64,000 nucleotides of DNA from Parasponia andersonii. Its lineage: Eukaryota > Streptophyta > Magnoliopsida > Rosales > Cannabaceae. Positions 13,736-24,538 of the stretch are shown piece by piece. The notes under the pieces are model-generated. The model saw nothing but the letters and a program-made list of their open reading frames with translations. It had not been told where the DNA came from and made no database searches. The DNA lies in assembly GCA_002914805.1 (NCBI GenBank), contig JXTB01000207.1:491325-555324 (forward strand), written 5' to 3'. The position numbers and the translations under genes were made by a program. Every line of letters begins with the position of its first letter. The first letter of the stretch is position 1.

Positions 13736-14892
13736 GACCAGTGTTAGTGGCTAAAGTAGTTTGAAGTTTGTTGAAAAAATAGGGTATCCAAGTAATTTTA
13801 TACTTGTGACATGACAATTGGGGTTAGTTTTGAAAATATTAATAAGTGAGTCCTATTTTTCATCACAAGAATTTAGTAAACCCCCTAAGTGTAAATTCCC
13901 CAAACGTTTTTTACATAAATTAATTCTCAGTGCACTAGTCATGTGATTTTAAAGTGGCAAAAGTGAAAATAAAAATAGTCTTGTGATTTTAAAGTGGCAA
14001 AAATGAAAACAAAAATTTTCTTCCTCTTTCTCTCTTGCTCCTTATGGCCATTGGGCTTCTCTCAAAAATTACAAACTTTTATACTTTCTAATATCCAACG
14101 GCCTTCCATGGTTAAAGATGACCAAAACCTACACTACCATGGCTTCCGTAGATACACATGGCAACCATGAAAATCTTTTCTTTTCATAATATTTTCTTAA
14201 AACTATTATTCTTTTTTTCTTCTTTTTTTTTCGGTCTTCAAGTTATGTAACTGTAAACGACATTTTTTTTTCAGTTCCATATCTTTTTTAAACTGGTATT
14301 TGGTTCAGTTTTATTCTCTTTGATGAAACGCTCGTGTTTCCAATCATGTATTTTTTTTCCAAAAACTTTTAAAATTATCTCAAAATTATTTTTAAAAAAA
14401 TAGTGATTTGATATTTGGGCAAGTTAAAATATTTTTTTGTAGGCTAAGTATTTAAGATTTAGGAGGTTTAATCGAAATTAAATACGTAAATGATGATTTA
14501 AATCCTATAATTGTATTTTTCTAAACTGAAAATAAATCTTTGTCGAGTTTGATTAGGTCCAATCGGTCCAACCCGATGGAGCTCGATTGGGGTATCCTAG
14601 GTTTTTTTGTGTCATGTCAATAAAAAAAAATTTTAAAAAAAATTTTTGAAAGAAAAAAGATAAGGGTATTTTTCAAAAGAGTGACTGAGGGAAAGTTATT
14701 GAGCTTATTAATCCCTTTTTTCATATTACTAAAATACTTTTTAGTTCAATTTTTAATTAAAAAAATAGTTTTTAAAAATAAAATAGGTCTCACAAAAACA
14801 ATGTTAAGTACCAAATATACTCTTATGCATATGTTACATGAACAATAATAGGTTGTCCAATATTTTTAATTCTTATTAACTGATAAATATTA
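13736..14892. other. AT-rich intergenic DNA, no gene seen
   Basis: Poly-A/T-rich sequence with a direct repeat of CTTGTGATTTTAAAGTGGCA (around 13943 and 13979). No ORF with recognisable similarity, no RNA gene and no clear element ends. Confidence 0.5.
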
Positions 14893-15067
14893 TTAGGATC
14901 TCACCTCTTATCTCACTTTTAATATCACCTAATGTTTTGTTTGAGTAACTAGCATTCATTTTGTAATGGTATTAAATCTATCTACGGCAAGTTTTACCAA
15001 TTACAAAAATGATAACTCATATGATACCATATGATATTAAAAAAGTGAGATAATATGTAGAATTCCC
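14893..15067. mobile_element. Short MITE with flanking AATATTA
   Basis: An element of about 175 bp. The left end reads GGATCTCACCTCTTATCTCA. The reverse complement of the right end contains TTATCTCACTTTTTTAATATC, so the ends are imperfect inverted repeats. AATATTA occurs on both sides (14886-14892 and 15068-15074) and may be the target duplication. It is related to the element at 37967-38149. Confidence 0.6.
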
Positions 15068-15420
15068 AATATTATCTTCAGACCTCATTTCGTAAGCAGG
15101 ATTGGAGATCTTTACTTTATTGCATTGTAATAGATTAGAGTGGAATAACTTAATACTATTCTATATTTAGTGTAGTATTGAATTGGATTAAGAGCATCTC
15201 CATGCAAATGACAATGCAAATGACAAATTTGGGACTTACTTTTTTATTTTGCTCTAATGGGTATGTGCTAAAAAAAGTGTCATCTCTATATTTTAATGTA
15301 TATAATTTATATTTTACCCGTTTGAATTACAAATATTTACTAGTATGCAACCACTACTATATTTATATAGAGTAAAAAATTTAGATCACATCTTAATATT
15401 TAACTACATCTAGTGATAGA

Positions 15421-15526
15421 CCCATGATTATTTTTAAGGGAGGGTATAACATAAAAATTTTGTACAAAATTAACCCATGATTATTTTTAAGGGAGGGTAT
15501 AACATAAAAATTTTGTACAAAATTAA
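15421..15526. repeat. 53-bp perfect tandem duplication
   Basis: The unit starting CCCATGATTATTTTTAAGGG occupies 15421-15473 and is repeated without visible change at 15474-15526. It lies inside the transposon-like element and is not coding. Confidence 0.95.
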
Positions 15527-16090
15527 AGCACAAAAAATATAAGTTAAACGGGAGATTGAGGATTTAAATATCAAAAAATAGAAATTTGGGACCTAAATGC
15601 CAAAAACACAATAATTTGAGGACTTTTGCTGCCAATTACTCAAATATTTACTTTTTTTTTTCAATTTTAAACATAATGTGATATAATATCATGTAATAAG
15701 ATTACTAGTTGTTAATAATAAGTTCTTAGAAAAAAAAATAAGTTTTAATAGAAAATAGGAAAGAAAAAAATATAGAGAAATGAAAATAATAAAGAGAATA
15801 AGAGGAAAAAAAATATAAAAATAGATATATGGTATTTATTAAGGATTTGAAAGGTAACTATAATTTAACTTTGATTAAAATATACAAATAAAATAATTTA
15901 AAAAAGTATCATGAATTAATTTATGTATTATTTAAATAAAATTTTTATTCCCAAAATTAGGTATGCATTAGTTATTAAAGACATAAATAACTTAAATTAA
16001 ATTTTTGAATGAAGTAATATATGGAAGTAAAATAATTTATAGAAGAAAGGGTTTTAATATAAAATATATGCCTTTAAATAAATATATGTA

Positions 16091-16122
<32 letters not shown>
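16091..16122. repeat. TA microsatellite
   Basis: About 16 TA units inside the 15193-16517 element. Confidence 0.9.
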
Positions 16123-16125
<3 letters not shown>

Positions 16126-16562
16126 TTCAGAAATCCCTTTTGCCTAAATGTAGGTCCACCCTTGACTATATCCAATTTTTAGGAAAAATAGAGAAAAATA
16201 TAAATTAAAAAAATATTTAGTCATCTCCAACTTAACCATCTAACTAACAATATAATAAAAGTAAAAAATTTATATCACATAATCAATATTTAAGTATCAA
16301 CTATTCTTCTAATCCTATATAAACACATGAGGATTCTTGAGTAATACTCATCATTCTCTTGCAAACAAAAATATCTTGATGCCAAATATATCACCAATTT
16401 TGGCATATACCCAAAAAAAAAAAGCCAAATTTGGCACATTATTGAAGCAAGGTATTTTTTGAAGAAATGCCAAAATTTGGCATTGGCACATCAAATGACT
16501 TTCTCACTAGAGATGCTTTAAGATTACTTCTTATATAATGGGACCCCTTAATAATAAATAGG

Positions 16563-16863
16563 GATTATATCTTGTATTTTAATATTTTATTCAGTTTATA
16601 TATTTATTTTGGCTATTATTAATATTAATCATTAGAATTAATATCTGTTATAAATTTATACCCTGATACCAATTTAGAGCAATTAATTTACTAAGCTTTA
16701 ATAAACTTATTATCGGATCAGTTTTTATATGGTTTATTTTCAATTTTTTAAACGATATCTTAGTAAATTAGTTGCTCTAAATTGATATTACGGTATAAAT
16801 TTTTAACAGATTTCAAATCTAAATATTAGTATTGATGATAACTAAAATACAAGATATAATTTG
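16563..16863. mobile_element. Foldback MITE with long inverted repeats
   Basis: The left arm starts GATTATATCTTGTATTTTAA. The right arm ends TAAAATACAAGATATAAT, its reverse complement with few changes. The arms extend inward: ATTTATACCCTGATACCAAT on the left matches the reverse complement of ATTGATATTACGGTATAAAT on the right, and both reach a TTTAGAGCAA motif. The arms are over 100 bp each, so the whole 300-bp unit can fold as one hairpin. No coding sequence. Confidence 0.75.
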
Positions 16864-16871
16864 AACAAAAT

Positions 16872-16872
16872 N
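16872..16872. other. Ambiguous base (N)
   Basis: A single N directly before a TA microsatellite (16873-16893). This is probably an unresolved base call or gap closure at simple sequence. Unlike the N at 60425, no repeated block flanks it. Confidence 0.9.
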
Positions 16873-17019
16873 ATATATATATATATATATATATTTGTAT
16901 GAGATTAGTTATCTCATGCAAATTGGACTAATTTAGGATATGGACTATTTATCTAAATTCTTAATCCAGGTTGACATAAAAAATGAGATTAGAGTCATTC
17001 TTGACCAACTTTTCTTCTT

Positions 17020-17290
17020 CTTTTTTAAGGTCTTTTACCTTGATTTCTACCATGTAGGAGAAGGAGATCTTATCTTCCTCTATGGTAGGGTTTTTCTTTT
17101 CCTTTTTATTTTTATTTTTCTATTCAAATAATTCTTCCATATGTTTGAAGGTATGTGTCCTCTTAAAATTAGATCTATAAAGGTTTTCTGCTACCTGAAT
17201 CTATATTTGTATGGATTTTATTTATTTTTGTGTCTTTTTTTTTATTTTTCTCTAAATTTGATAGTTTAGATATGATCCAAATTTGGATGA
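17020..17290. repeat. Diverged repeat, copy 1 (partner 18570-18790)
   Basis: Shares an ordered series of motifs with 18570-18790: GGAGATCTTATCTTCC versus a similar GA/CT-rich start, TTTATTTTTCTATT, ATGTTTGAAGGT versus ATGTGTGAAGGT, TTAGATCTATAAAGGTTTTC versus ATAGATCTATTTAGGTTTTC, and a poly-T. Divergence is high. It is non-coding, possibly remnants of one dispersed element. Confidence 0.45.
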
Positions 17291-17474
17291 ACTTTTTTGT
17301 TGAAAATTAATTTTTGCAAAAGATTCGTTTTTACATCAATTAAACAAGCCAATCCATATGGTGATGAGTGACATTTTAAAAGAGCGAAAGAGGAATCTCT
17401 AGAGGAGCTAAAGTTATACTTATTAGACATAAACAAAATCTAATATAAACCTAAAAATCATTCATTCTAAATAA

Positions 17475-17885
17475 TTAGGTTTGGGATTGTTGAGAATACC
17501 TATGTCCATAGCGATCAAGCTGAGGACTCGGTAATGATCACGAAAGTAGAAGTGAAAAGCAATAAAGAGCCTGAGGGTTAGAATCTTCTACTGCCAAAAG
17601 TACTAAAAATTTGCTCAATGGATATCTTTATCAGTAATGGTGGCTGACAGAGAAAAACGTACGTATAAGTTTGGCACGAGGATTATAACACTATAGTTTC
17701 CATTATATAAGACAACTCAATTAAGGTATTCATCAACCTTAACTAGGTTATCTAACCAGATATTCACATTATTAGTCCATATCTAGATAGATATTCTGAC
17801 CTAACTTAATTAGATAACCAATTAAGATATACAAAATAATATGGCTCAATATAATTACTTAAATATGTGGGCCACATAACTATAG
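17475..17885 (-). mobile_element. Diverged solo LTR of the copia family seen at 30349-36731
   Basis: Aligns by eye with the 505-bp LTRs further right. TGATCACGAAAGTAGAAGTG matches GCGATCACGTAAGCGGAAGC, GAGCCTGAGGGTTAGAATCT matches GAACCTGAGGGTAAAAGGTC, and ATATGTGGGCCACATAAC matches the conserved ATGTGGCCCACAATAGG near the LTR edge. There is no internal region next to it. Ends are uncertain and divergence is high, so the insertion is old. Confidence 0.55.
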
Positions 17886-18569
17886 GAATATAAATTTCCT
17901 AGTAATACTCCTTATGGAGTTGTGTCTACGTTATTTATGTTTCGTATACTATTTTTTTCTTCTTGTTCATTAGTAAGAATCAATAGTTTAGTTAATTATT
18001 TAGTATGATCATCATGTCTCAGTAATTTTTATTGGATTATTATTGAATAGAATAAAATTCTTTTTATTCAAAAAAACAAAAACATAGGAAAGGATAAATC
18101 ATTCTTATCTCAATTCTATTCCTATGTACAAATAGGGGCCTTAACTGATTAGATTCAATTACAAAAGACTTATGAATTCAAGGACTACTTCAATATAATT
18201 TTTTTATGAAGGACCAAATTGAAAATGAATGAAAAATTTAAGGACTAACAATCTAATGAAGAGAAGGTAATTATTATTGGAGTGCTTTTTATTTCCATTA
18301 GCTTTCCTTTTTATAGAGGTGAAAGAGAGCTTTTTTCTAGACAAATTGTGGTTAAAAGAATTATTACGTGACTTATATAACCATGCATATTTATATATGT
18401 GTATCAATATATTATGAAGCTATTTTGGTGAGAAAATTAAATGATCAACTTTGATTGATTTTTTCAAGGCACCAGATATTTTTCTTAAAAAAATCTGTTA
18501 ATCTTTCGCTCTCATATTTTAAAAGTTTCTTCATCCTCTCTATCAAGTCTCTTATTACCCCTTAATTTT

Positions 18570-18790
18570 GACCTTACAAAAGAGGGAGACCCACCTTAGG
18601 ATCTTGTTCTTCAAGTATAATTCTTTTATTCGCTTTTATTTTTCTATTTCAATAATCCCTCTTTATGTGTGAAGGTTCACTTTCCCATAAATATAGATCT
18701 ATTTAGGTTTTCTCATGCCTAAATCTAAATATGATGAGTTTTATCTTTTTTTTTCCTCTAGATTTTGTGGTACTCTTATGGGTTTAAAGA
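18570..18790. repeat. Diverged repeat, copy 2 (partner 17020-17290)
   Basis: Contains the same ordered motifs as 17020-17290, including ATAGATCTATTTAGGTTTTC followed by a poly-T. Non-coding. Confidence 0.45.
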
Positions 18791-19984
18791 TTCTATGTTT
18801 CGATCTCGAAAAAATTATCCAATCAAATATTAACTTATCTGTCAAATCTATTATTATCATATTAGTCAAAAGAGCTAACTCTAGTAATGAGATAAATCCA
18901 AAACACTGAAGAAGTATCTCACATGGTACTCTAAATGTCTCTTTTATGAAGTTGTGCGTATGCCTTAATTCAATAGCTCGTGCACAAATATTTCTATCGT
19001 CGTGAGTAGATCTACTGAATTTAAGTAATTGTTTATTATTATGAATTATACGTGATTCAATCTTTGTATTGGATTTGTTACTATACTCATTGTTTGGTTG
19101 AGTGAAACTAGTAATATTTTTTTTTGGTATATGTTAGTACATGTGCTAAAACTTGCACAAAATTTAGCATATGCTTAATTTGGTATAAGAAATGACATTG
19201 TATGATTTTTTTTAAATATAATATGATAAATTATGAATTGAGAATATTATTCTGTGTTTTATGCAGTAGCATAAATTTTATACCGGATTGGAGATTCTCT
19301 TAATTGTAGCCTTGTCTCTACTTTATCCAGTATCCATCAACAATTATTATTTTCGATCTCAATGTTTTTCTATTATCTATTTAATTGTAGATTTATTCCT
19401 TGCAACAATAAATAAAGTGGCTCTTTATATAAAAAGAAAAAAAGAAAAATACAGTGGCTCCTTGTCTCCTTGATGAAAAGGGATAATAAAAGGATACTCC
19501 ATAATTAAATTTGAATTAAAATAAACAACTTTTATTGATTTCTTATGCACACCTCTGTTAACTAATTTTGAGAAAAGCTAGGTAAATATTTAATATTTAA
19601 AGCTATAGATCTTTGTGAAAAACTAAATAAGTAGAAGGGTCCTTTTCTATATAAAAACGAAAACGGATGATTACAACTTTTATGGGCAAAGTTGAAGCAG
19701 AAGAATTGTCTGCTCCCGTAATTTCATACTGGTTTCCACTCCCAACATCATATCAGTTTCCATTTATAAAATAAAGTAGAGCCATAATTCTTACCTACTT
19801 TCAATGAGATTTAATTACACTAATAAAGATAAGATTAGTAATGAAGATATGGATTTAAATTCTATAGTTGGTTTTGATATTGATGATAAATTATTATTGT
19901 ATTAATGTCAACAATAATGTTAAAAAACTTAATTGAAATAAAATGAAAATTAAACTCGATAGTACAATTACTTGGATAAATGCA
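18791..19984. other. AT-rich intergenic DNA, no gene seen
   Basis: Low-complexity AT-rich DNA. The short ORFs here (for example 19288-19473 plus) have the composition of random AT-rich sequence and no recognisable domain. Confidence 0.5.
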
Positions 19985-20465
19985 TTTATTAGTCTTTGAA
20001 CTATGGAGAAAGTCTCACTTTAGTTCTTAAATTTTAAAATTCGTCATATTGACCATTAAAATATTAAATAAGTTTCATTTTAATCTTTTTTGTAATATAT
20101 TATGTTTGATTCTTAATATTAAGAGCACATGAGAGGCATTTGTTTTTATGTATTATTGATTTCAATAAAATATCACATTTTGAATTGTTTTAAAAAGTAT
20201 TATTATCAAATTTACAACTAATTGTATTCGGTCATTTATGTTTGAATTGTTTCAATTCATGTTCTGATCTTTTTATAGTATTAATCTATACTTTTGCATA
20301 TGAAATAAGGACATATGTGTTTCATGTACTTCTTTTATTAGGAATGAAATGAAATCTATAACAAAAGGACTAAAATGGAACTCTTTCTATAAAGCAATGG
20401 CCAAAACAATAAATGTAAAGCTTAAGAATGAAAATGGGACTTTTCCCAAAGTTTAGGGTCTAATT
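19985..20465. mobile_element. Mutator-like MITE with long inverted ends
   Basis: The left end carries TAGTCTTTGAACTATGGAGA followed by AAGTCTCACTTTAGTTCTTA. The reverse complement of the right end carries GACCCTAAACTTTGGGAAAA followed by GTCCCATTTTCATTCTTA. The similarity continues inward for roughly 100 bp, to CATTTTAGTCC. Ends of the TAGTCCTTGAAC..AAGTC type are typical of plant Mutator-like non-autonomous elements. No transposase. Confidence 0.6.
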
Positions 20466-21249
20466 AGGTCATTCATCATAAACACTTAATTCAAGTGATA
20501 ATCATACTATAATGATGAAGTTTAAGGTTTAAATATTGTATTCCTTTTAAACAAATAAAACAAAATAGAATTGGAAAGGATATTTATTTACATGACAAAG
20601 AAAAAGAATTATCTCATGCCCTGTGACTCAAATAATGAAGACGAAAAAGAAGTTTGTGGCACTAAAGATCCTTGAATTTTTAATTAGGTTGGTCACTAAA
20701 CTAAGTAAATGTCCAAAAGTTTTCTTGAAGTAACTAATAAGTAATAATGTCCATTTTATCAAAAATTATTAACGCGGTTGAAAATTGGACTGAAGAAAAA
20801 GCATGTGAAGTGCAATTTAAGAAAAAAATGTCCTGTTATTTTAGATTTATCGGCAAATTTCTATGTTTTAGAAGATCTCTTGTGTCTTTCTTAACATCTT
20901 TAATTTTAACAACAAAAATAAAAAAGAGATGTTATTATTATCAATAGGTTAATTCATGAAGATTTTTGAACATTTTTTTTTTCCTTAAAAGTGAAAATTT
21001 ATTTAGTTTATGGAGTAGATGATCATTGCCTAATGAATTTAGGGACTTTTGTACACAGACACCCGGAAAAAAATGTAATACTATTACTATGTCAATCATT
21101 ACTGAGCTATGCAATGTTTGGCAATTTTGAATTGCTTGCACATGCAAAATGTGAGTATTGAAAGAAAAAGTAGTAGAGGGCACCAGTAGTATGTAAAAGC
21201 CACTGGTAAAATTTATCCCCCCGCCCCCAAAAAAAATGAACAAACAAAT
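20466..21249. other. AT-rich intergenic DNA, no gene seen
   Basis: Contains two small opposing ORFs (20747-20947 plus, 20941-21243 minus) with low-complexity composition and no recognisable family. Not called as genes. Confidence 0.45.
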
Positions 21250-21505
21250 GTATTATAGCAAAACGATTAAGTCTTGGACCCAATTTATGTAAATGTTGGT
21301 TTTTAAAATGTTGTTATAAAATGACTAATATATTATTATATATATCAAATGTAGAATATAATATACCTAATATAAAAACTAATATACTCGATGGATAAGC
21401 TAAAGCTCATATATAAGGTAGTGAAAAAATATATATTTAGTTATTTAGCTATATATAGAGAAAAATTGACGTTTATTAAAATTAGATATAAAAAAAAAAG
21501 ACACC
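21250..21505. repeat. Diverged repeat, copy 1 (partner 22840-23095)
   Basis: Shares ordered motifs with 22840-23095: a start like TTTATAACAAAATGA, then ATAATATACCTAATATAAAA versus ATGATATACTCAATATAAAA, then a poly-A followed by GACACCC/GACACACT. Non-coding. The MITE at 21525-21892 starts directly after it. Confidence 0.45.
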
Positions 21506-21524
21506 CACTCTAATTTTGGGCTAA

Positions 21525-21892
21525 TTACAAAAATCCAGGCCCAAAGAACCAAAATTTGAAAAATGGACTGATTTTTTTGAAAAATCCCGGTTTGATATAG
21601 AAAAATATCACTTTTAAAGTATTATTAGAAAAATGACACTTTTAAAAATATTTAGAAAAATACTATTTTTTTCAAAATTGGTATTTTTCAATGGTACTCG
21701 AGGTAACCAGTTAGGTTACATAGAGTAACCAATTTAGTTACTTGAAGTAACTGTTCAAGTTATCTCAAGTAACTCGACTAGGTACTTCATCAATTAATAA
21801 AAAGTGGTATTTTTATAAATATTTTTAAAAGTGATATTTTTATAATTAAATCCGGGATTTTTCAATTTTTTTTGAAAAATTACCATTAAAAA
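21525..21892. mobile_element. MITE with long inverted arms and a GTAAC-repeat core
   Basis: The left arm contains TTTGAAAAATCCCGG then ATATCACTTTTAAA and AAAAATACTA. The right arm contains, in inverted order, AAAAAGTGGTATTTTTATAA, TTTTAAAAGTGATATTTTTA and CCGGGATTTTTCAA. The arms are about 100 bp or longer. The loop (about 21693-21785) repeats GTAAC/GTTAC motifs (GGTAACCAGTTAGGTTAC and relatives) in both orientations. No ORF. Exact termini and target site were not resolved. Confidence 0.65.
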
Positions 21893-22110
21893 TCAAATTT
21901 CCTCCTCTAATTTTTCCAAAAGAAAAAAAGTCTTGATGAAGCAAAAGGACAATTATTCCAGTCATTTGAGACATTGGAGCATAGGTGTTTACACAGTTGA
22001 ATTTTTTTTTTCTTTTTTTCCTGAAGACAAAGAAGCTACTCTAATTTAACCCATCGAGATTGACAAACAATAATGCCATTTGATTAGATTGTGTAAACCG
22101 TGATGTAAGG

Positions 22111-22150
22111 ATTGTAGATAAGATAAAATTATTGTAGATAAGATAAAATT
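22111..22150. repeat. 20-bp tandem duplication
   Basis: ATTGTAGATAAGATAAAATT occurs twice head to tail. Non-coding. Confidence 0.95.
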
Positions 22151-22839
22151 AACACAGAATCAAAGGCTTGTTGATTCACATGAATACTGAGAAATTGCAA
22201 GAATATTGATATAACTTCGTAACAACACGTTTTGTTTTAAATCTATCATATCTAGAAAACATAATAGTCCTTATTAAATAAGAGGGAAAAAAACCCTAAC
22301 TTGAAAAACATAAAAATTGCATATAAACCTGTAAAATACGAAATAAGAAAATAATAAATCTAATTTGTAGTAAATAATAGAATTGATGTTATTGACACGC
22401 CAAATGATAGAATTTGGCTAAAATCATGGGAATTCAAAGGCTTGGCTTTAGAGTTTGATTTGGAAGGCTGCTTTCTACTTGAAAACGTAGTGTAATTCGT
22501 CTAAATCTGACAAATAGTTCACTTAGATTGGAAAAATCAAAGTTGAAGAAAAGTCTTTCGGGACTTTTGGGTGGTCTCTAAGGCCATAAATTTTTGCATC
22601 TTAAGTATTGCATTTTTTTTTTTTTGAGAAGGCATTTTAAGTATTGCATTAGATAGTTGGGACGATCGACTTGATTACTAAACAATTAAGGCTAATGGTC
22701 GAGTTTCTTTAAAATCCAAGCTAAAAGACGGCAACATGAAAAAACCATTGCAAACCAAAGAGATAAATCACAGATTAGAATATTTTTTGTAAAATAGCTC
22801 AAAGCAAATATGAGAAATTAACATAATTTAAAGCTTTAA

Positions 22840-23095
22840 GCCCCTCTACGTTTTATAACAAAATGATCCAATTTTTGACTCATTTTAAGTAAATATTCAA
22901 TTTTCAAATTCTATAGTAAAATGACCATTGTATAATTTATATTCAAATATAAAGTATGATATACTCAATATAAAAATTAATACTAAGTATATAAATTAAA
23001 ATTACTATATAAGTAGATACATACTTGGCCAATAAGTTACAAAAGGAGAAAAAAGGACCGTTATTTAAAAAAGAAAGTGTAAAAAAAGGACACAC
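22840..23095. repeat. Diverged repeat, copy 2 (partner 21250-21505)
   Basis: See partner. The order of motifs is the same and divergence is high. Confidence 0.45.
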
Positions 23096-24075
23096 TCTTA
23101 TTTCCCCTCTCTTCTCTCTCTTTTTTCCTTTTTTTTTAAATAAACTTTTTCACTTTTATTATAAATGATTTGTCTTCTTTAACATTTTTTTTTTGGAGGA
23201 AATATACATATATCAAAAATTGAATCCTTAATTGATGGTTTTTTTGGAGGGAGAACTATTCAATAGAGCCTTTTCACGAGAGCACCTTTTTTTTTTCCCC
23301 AATAAAAAAGGGTCTACTTTTGAAAACAATATTTAGTAAAACTGCCCTAAGTAATTTGACTCTTTTACACGAGTTCTCAACTAAGCTTGTCCTTTAGCAA
23401 AATTCACTTGAAAAGGGCTCATAGTTCTCCTTATTTCTACATTTGGGAGGGTCATTTTATTTAGTGCATCAAGTACTTTTGGCGGGTAAAAACTTGAATG
23501 AGCAGCTAAGGAAATGTTAGTGGATGCAAAGTGCTATTGGGATGCGACTATTCATCATAGTGGACATAATCAAAACAGATAAATTGATGTGAATTTTGCT
23601 AAAGGGTCTAAGCTAAAACAAACCCAATAGGGCTAAAAGAATGTTCTTATTTAATGTTCTTATTTCTACTAGTGTCTTCAGAATGGGAGTATATTCTAGA
23701 ACCTTAGATGTCCCATTCCTCGTGGGATTAGACTATATCGTAGAAACAAGACGCAGCCCCACAAACGGAGACTATGCAGCTTCTGCGCAAAAATCATTAG
23801 TTCATTACTTCTCTTATGCGTCTCATACCAATCTTTTTATGTGACACGTGTGACTTCCACTAAATACTCACAAGCCAATTGTTAATGGGGATATATAGAC
23901 AGAAAATAGTTTTTTTTTTTCAAACGAGTTTTTGAAACTATTTTTTAGAATAACTCTTTAAAACTAGTTATATTTATTATAATAGTTATATGATTAACAT
24001 TCACAACCCTTACAATTATTAGTAGTAATAGACCAATAATAATTGTAGTTATAACTAAAATTAAACATTATTATG
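23096..24075. other. Intergenic DNA, no confident gene
   Basis: Poly-T-rich at 23100-23310. A 67-residue ORF at 23641-23844 (plus) has balanced composition, but I do not recognise it and see no splice or promoter context. It is left unassigned. Confidence 0.4.
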
Positions 24076-24231
24076 ACCTATCATAACAAAAATTACAAAT
24101 CCAAAAACTTTTCTTAGAGATGGTCCAGAACATGTAGCTTTGCCTGAATTATCACCTATCATAACAAAAATTACAAATCCAAAAACTTCTCTTAGAGATG
24201 GTCCTGAACGAGTAGCTTTGCCTCAATATAA
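24076..24231. repeat. 78-bp tandem duplication
   Basis: The unit starting ACCTATCATAACAAAAATTA at 24076 recurs at 24154 with a period of 78 bp and a few substitutions (for example CTTTTCTTAGAG versus CTTCTCTTAGAG). Not coding in any convincing frame. Confidence 0.9.
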
Positions 24232-24538
24232 TTCTATTTCTATCGTGTTTCCCATTGTGAACTGACCGATCAAGACACAACCAGATAATAGACCGAATTC
24301 ATATGAACTATGAAAATGGCTTAAAATCAGCATTCTCTGGGGTGAAAAAGATCGTAGCTTATATCTTTAAAATGATATTGTTCGAGACTGTAACCTGCCT
24401 AATGCAGTCCAAACCCAACTAAACGAGATGAGTTTACTCAAAATTAGAAAAGTGAAAAGTCCATTACTCATGAAGAAGAAAAATATGCTATACATAATTT
24501 TTATTTTGAAAGGAGAAACAAGTTTACATGCATTGCAG

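Larger units (their letters stand above)
15193..16517. mobile_element. Non-autonomous DNA transposon with AGCATCTC ends and TTAAG flanks
   Basis: The left end AGCATCTCCATGCAAATGAC and the reverse complement of the right end AGCATCTCTAGTGAGAAAGT form terminal inverted repeats. Similar AAATTTGG motifs lie inside both ends. TTAAG flanks the element on both sides (15188-15192 and 16518-16522), consistent with a 5-bp target duplication. The 1.3-kb interior is AT-rich with no transposase. It contains a 53-bp tandem duplication and a TA microsatellite. Sequences with GAGCATCTCCA ends are common in plant intergenic DNA. Confidence 0.65.

Noticed and set aside
16872-16872. Possible second assembly join at the N
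   Set aside because: No repeated block flanks it, so a simple unresolved base is more likely.
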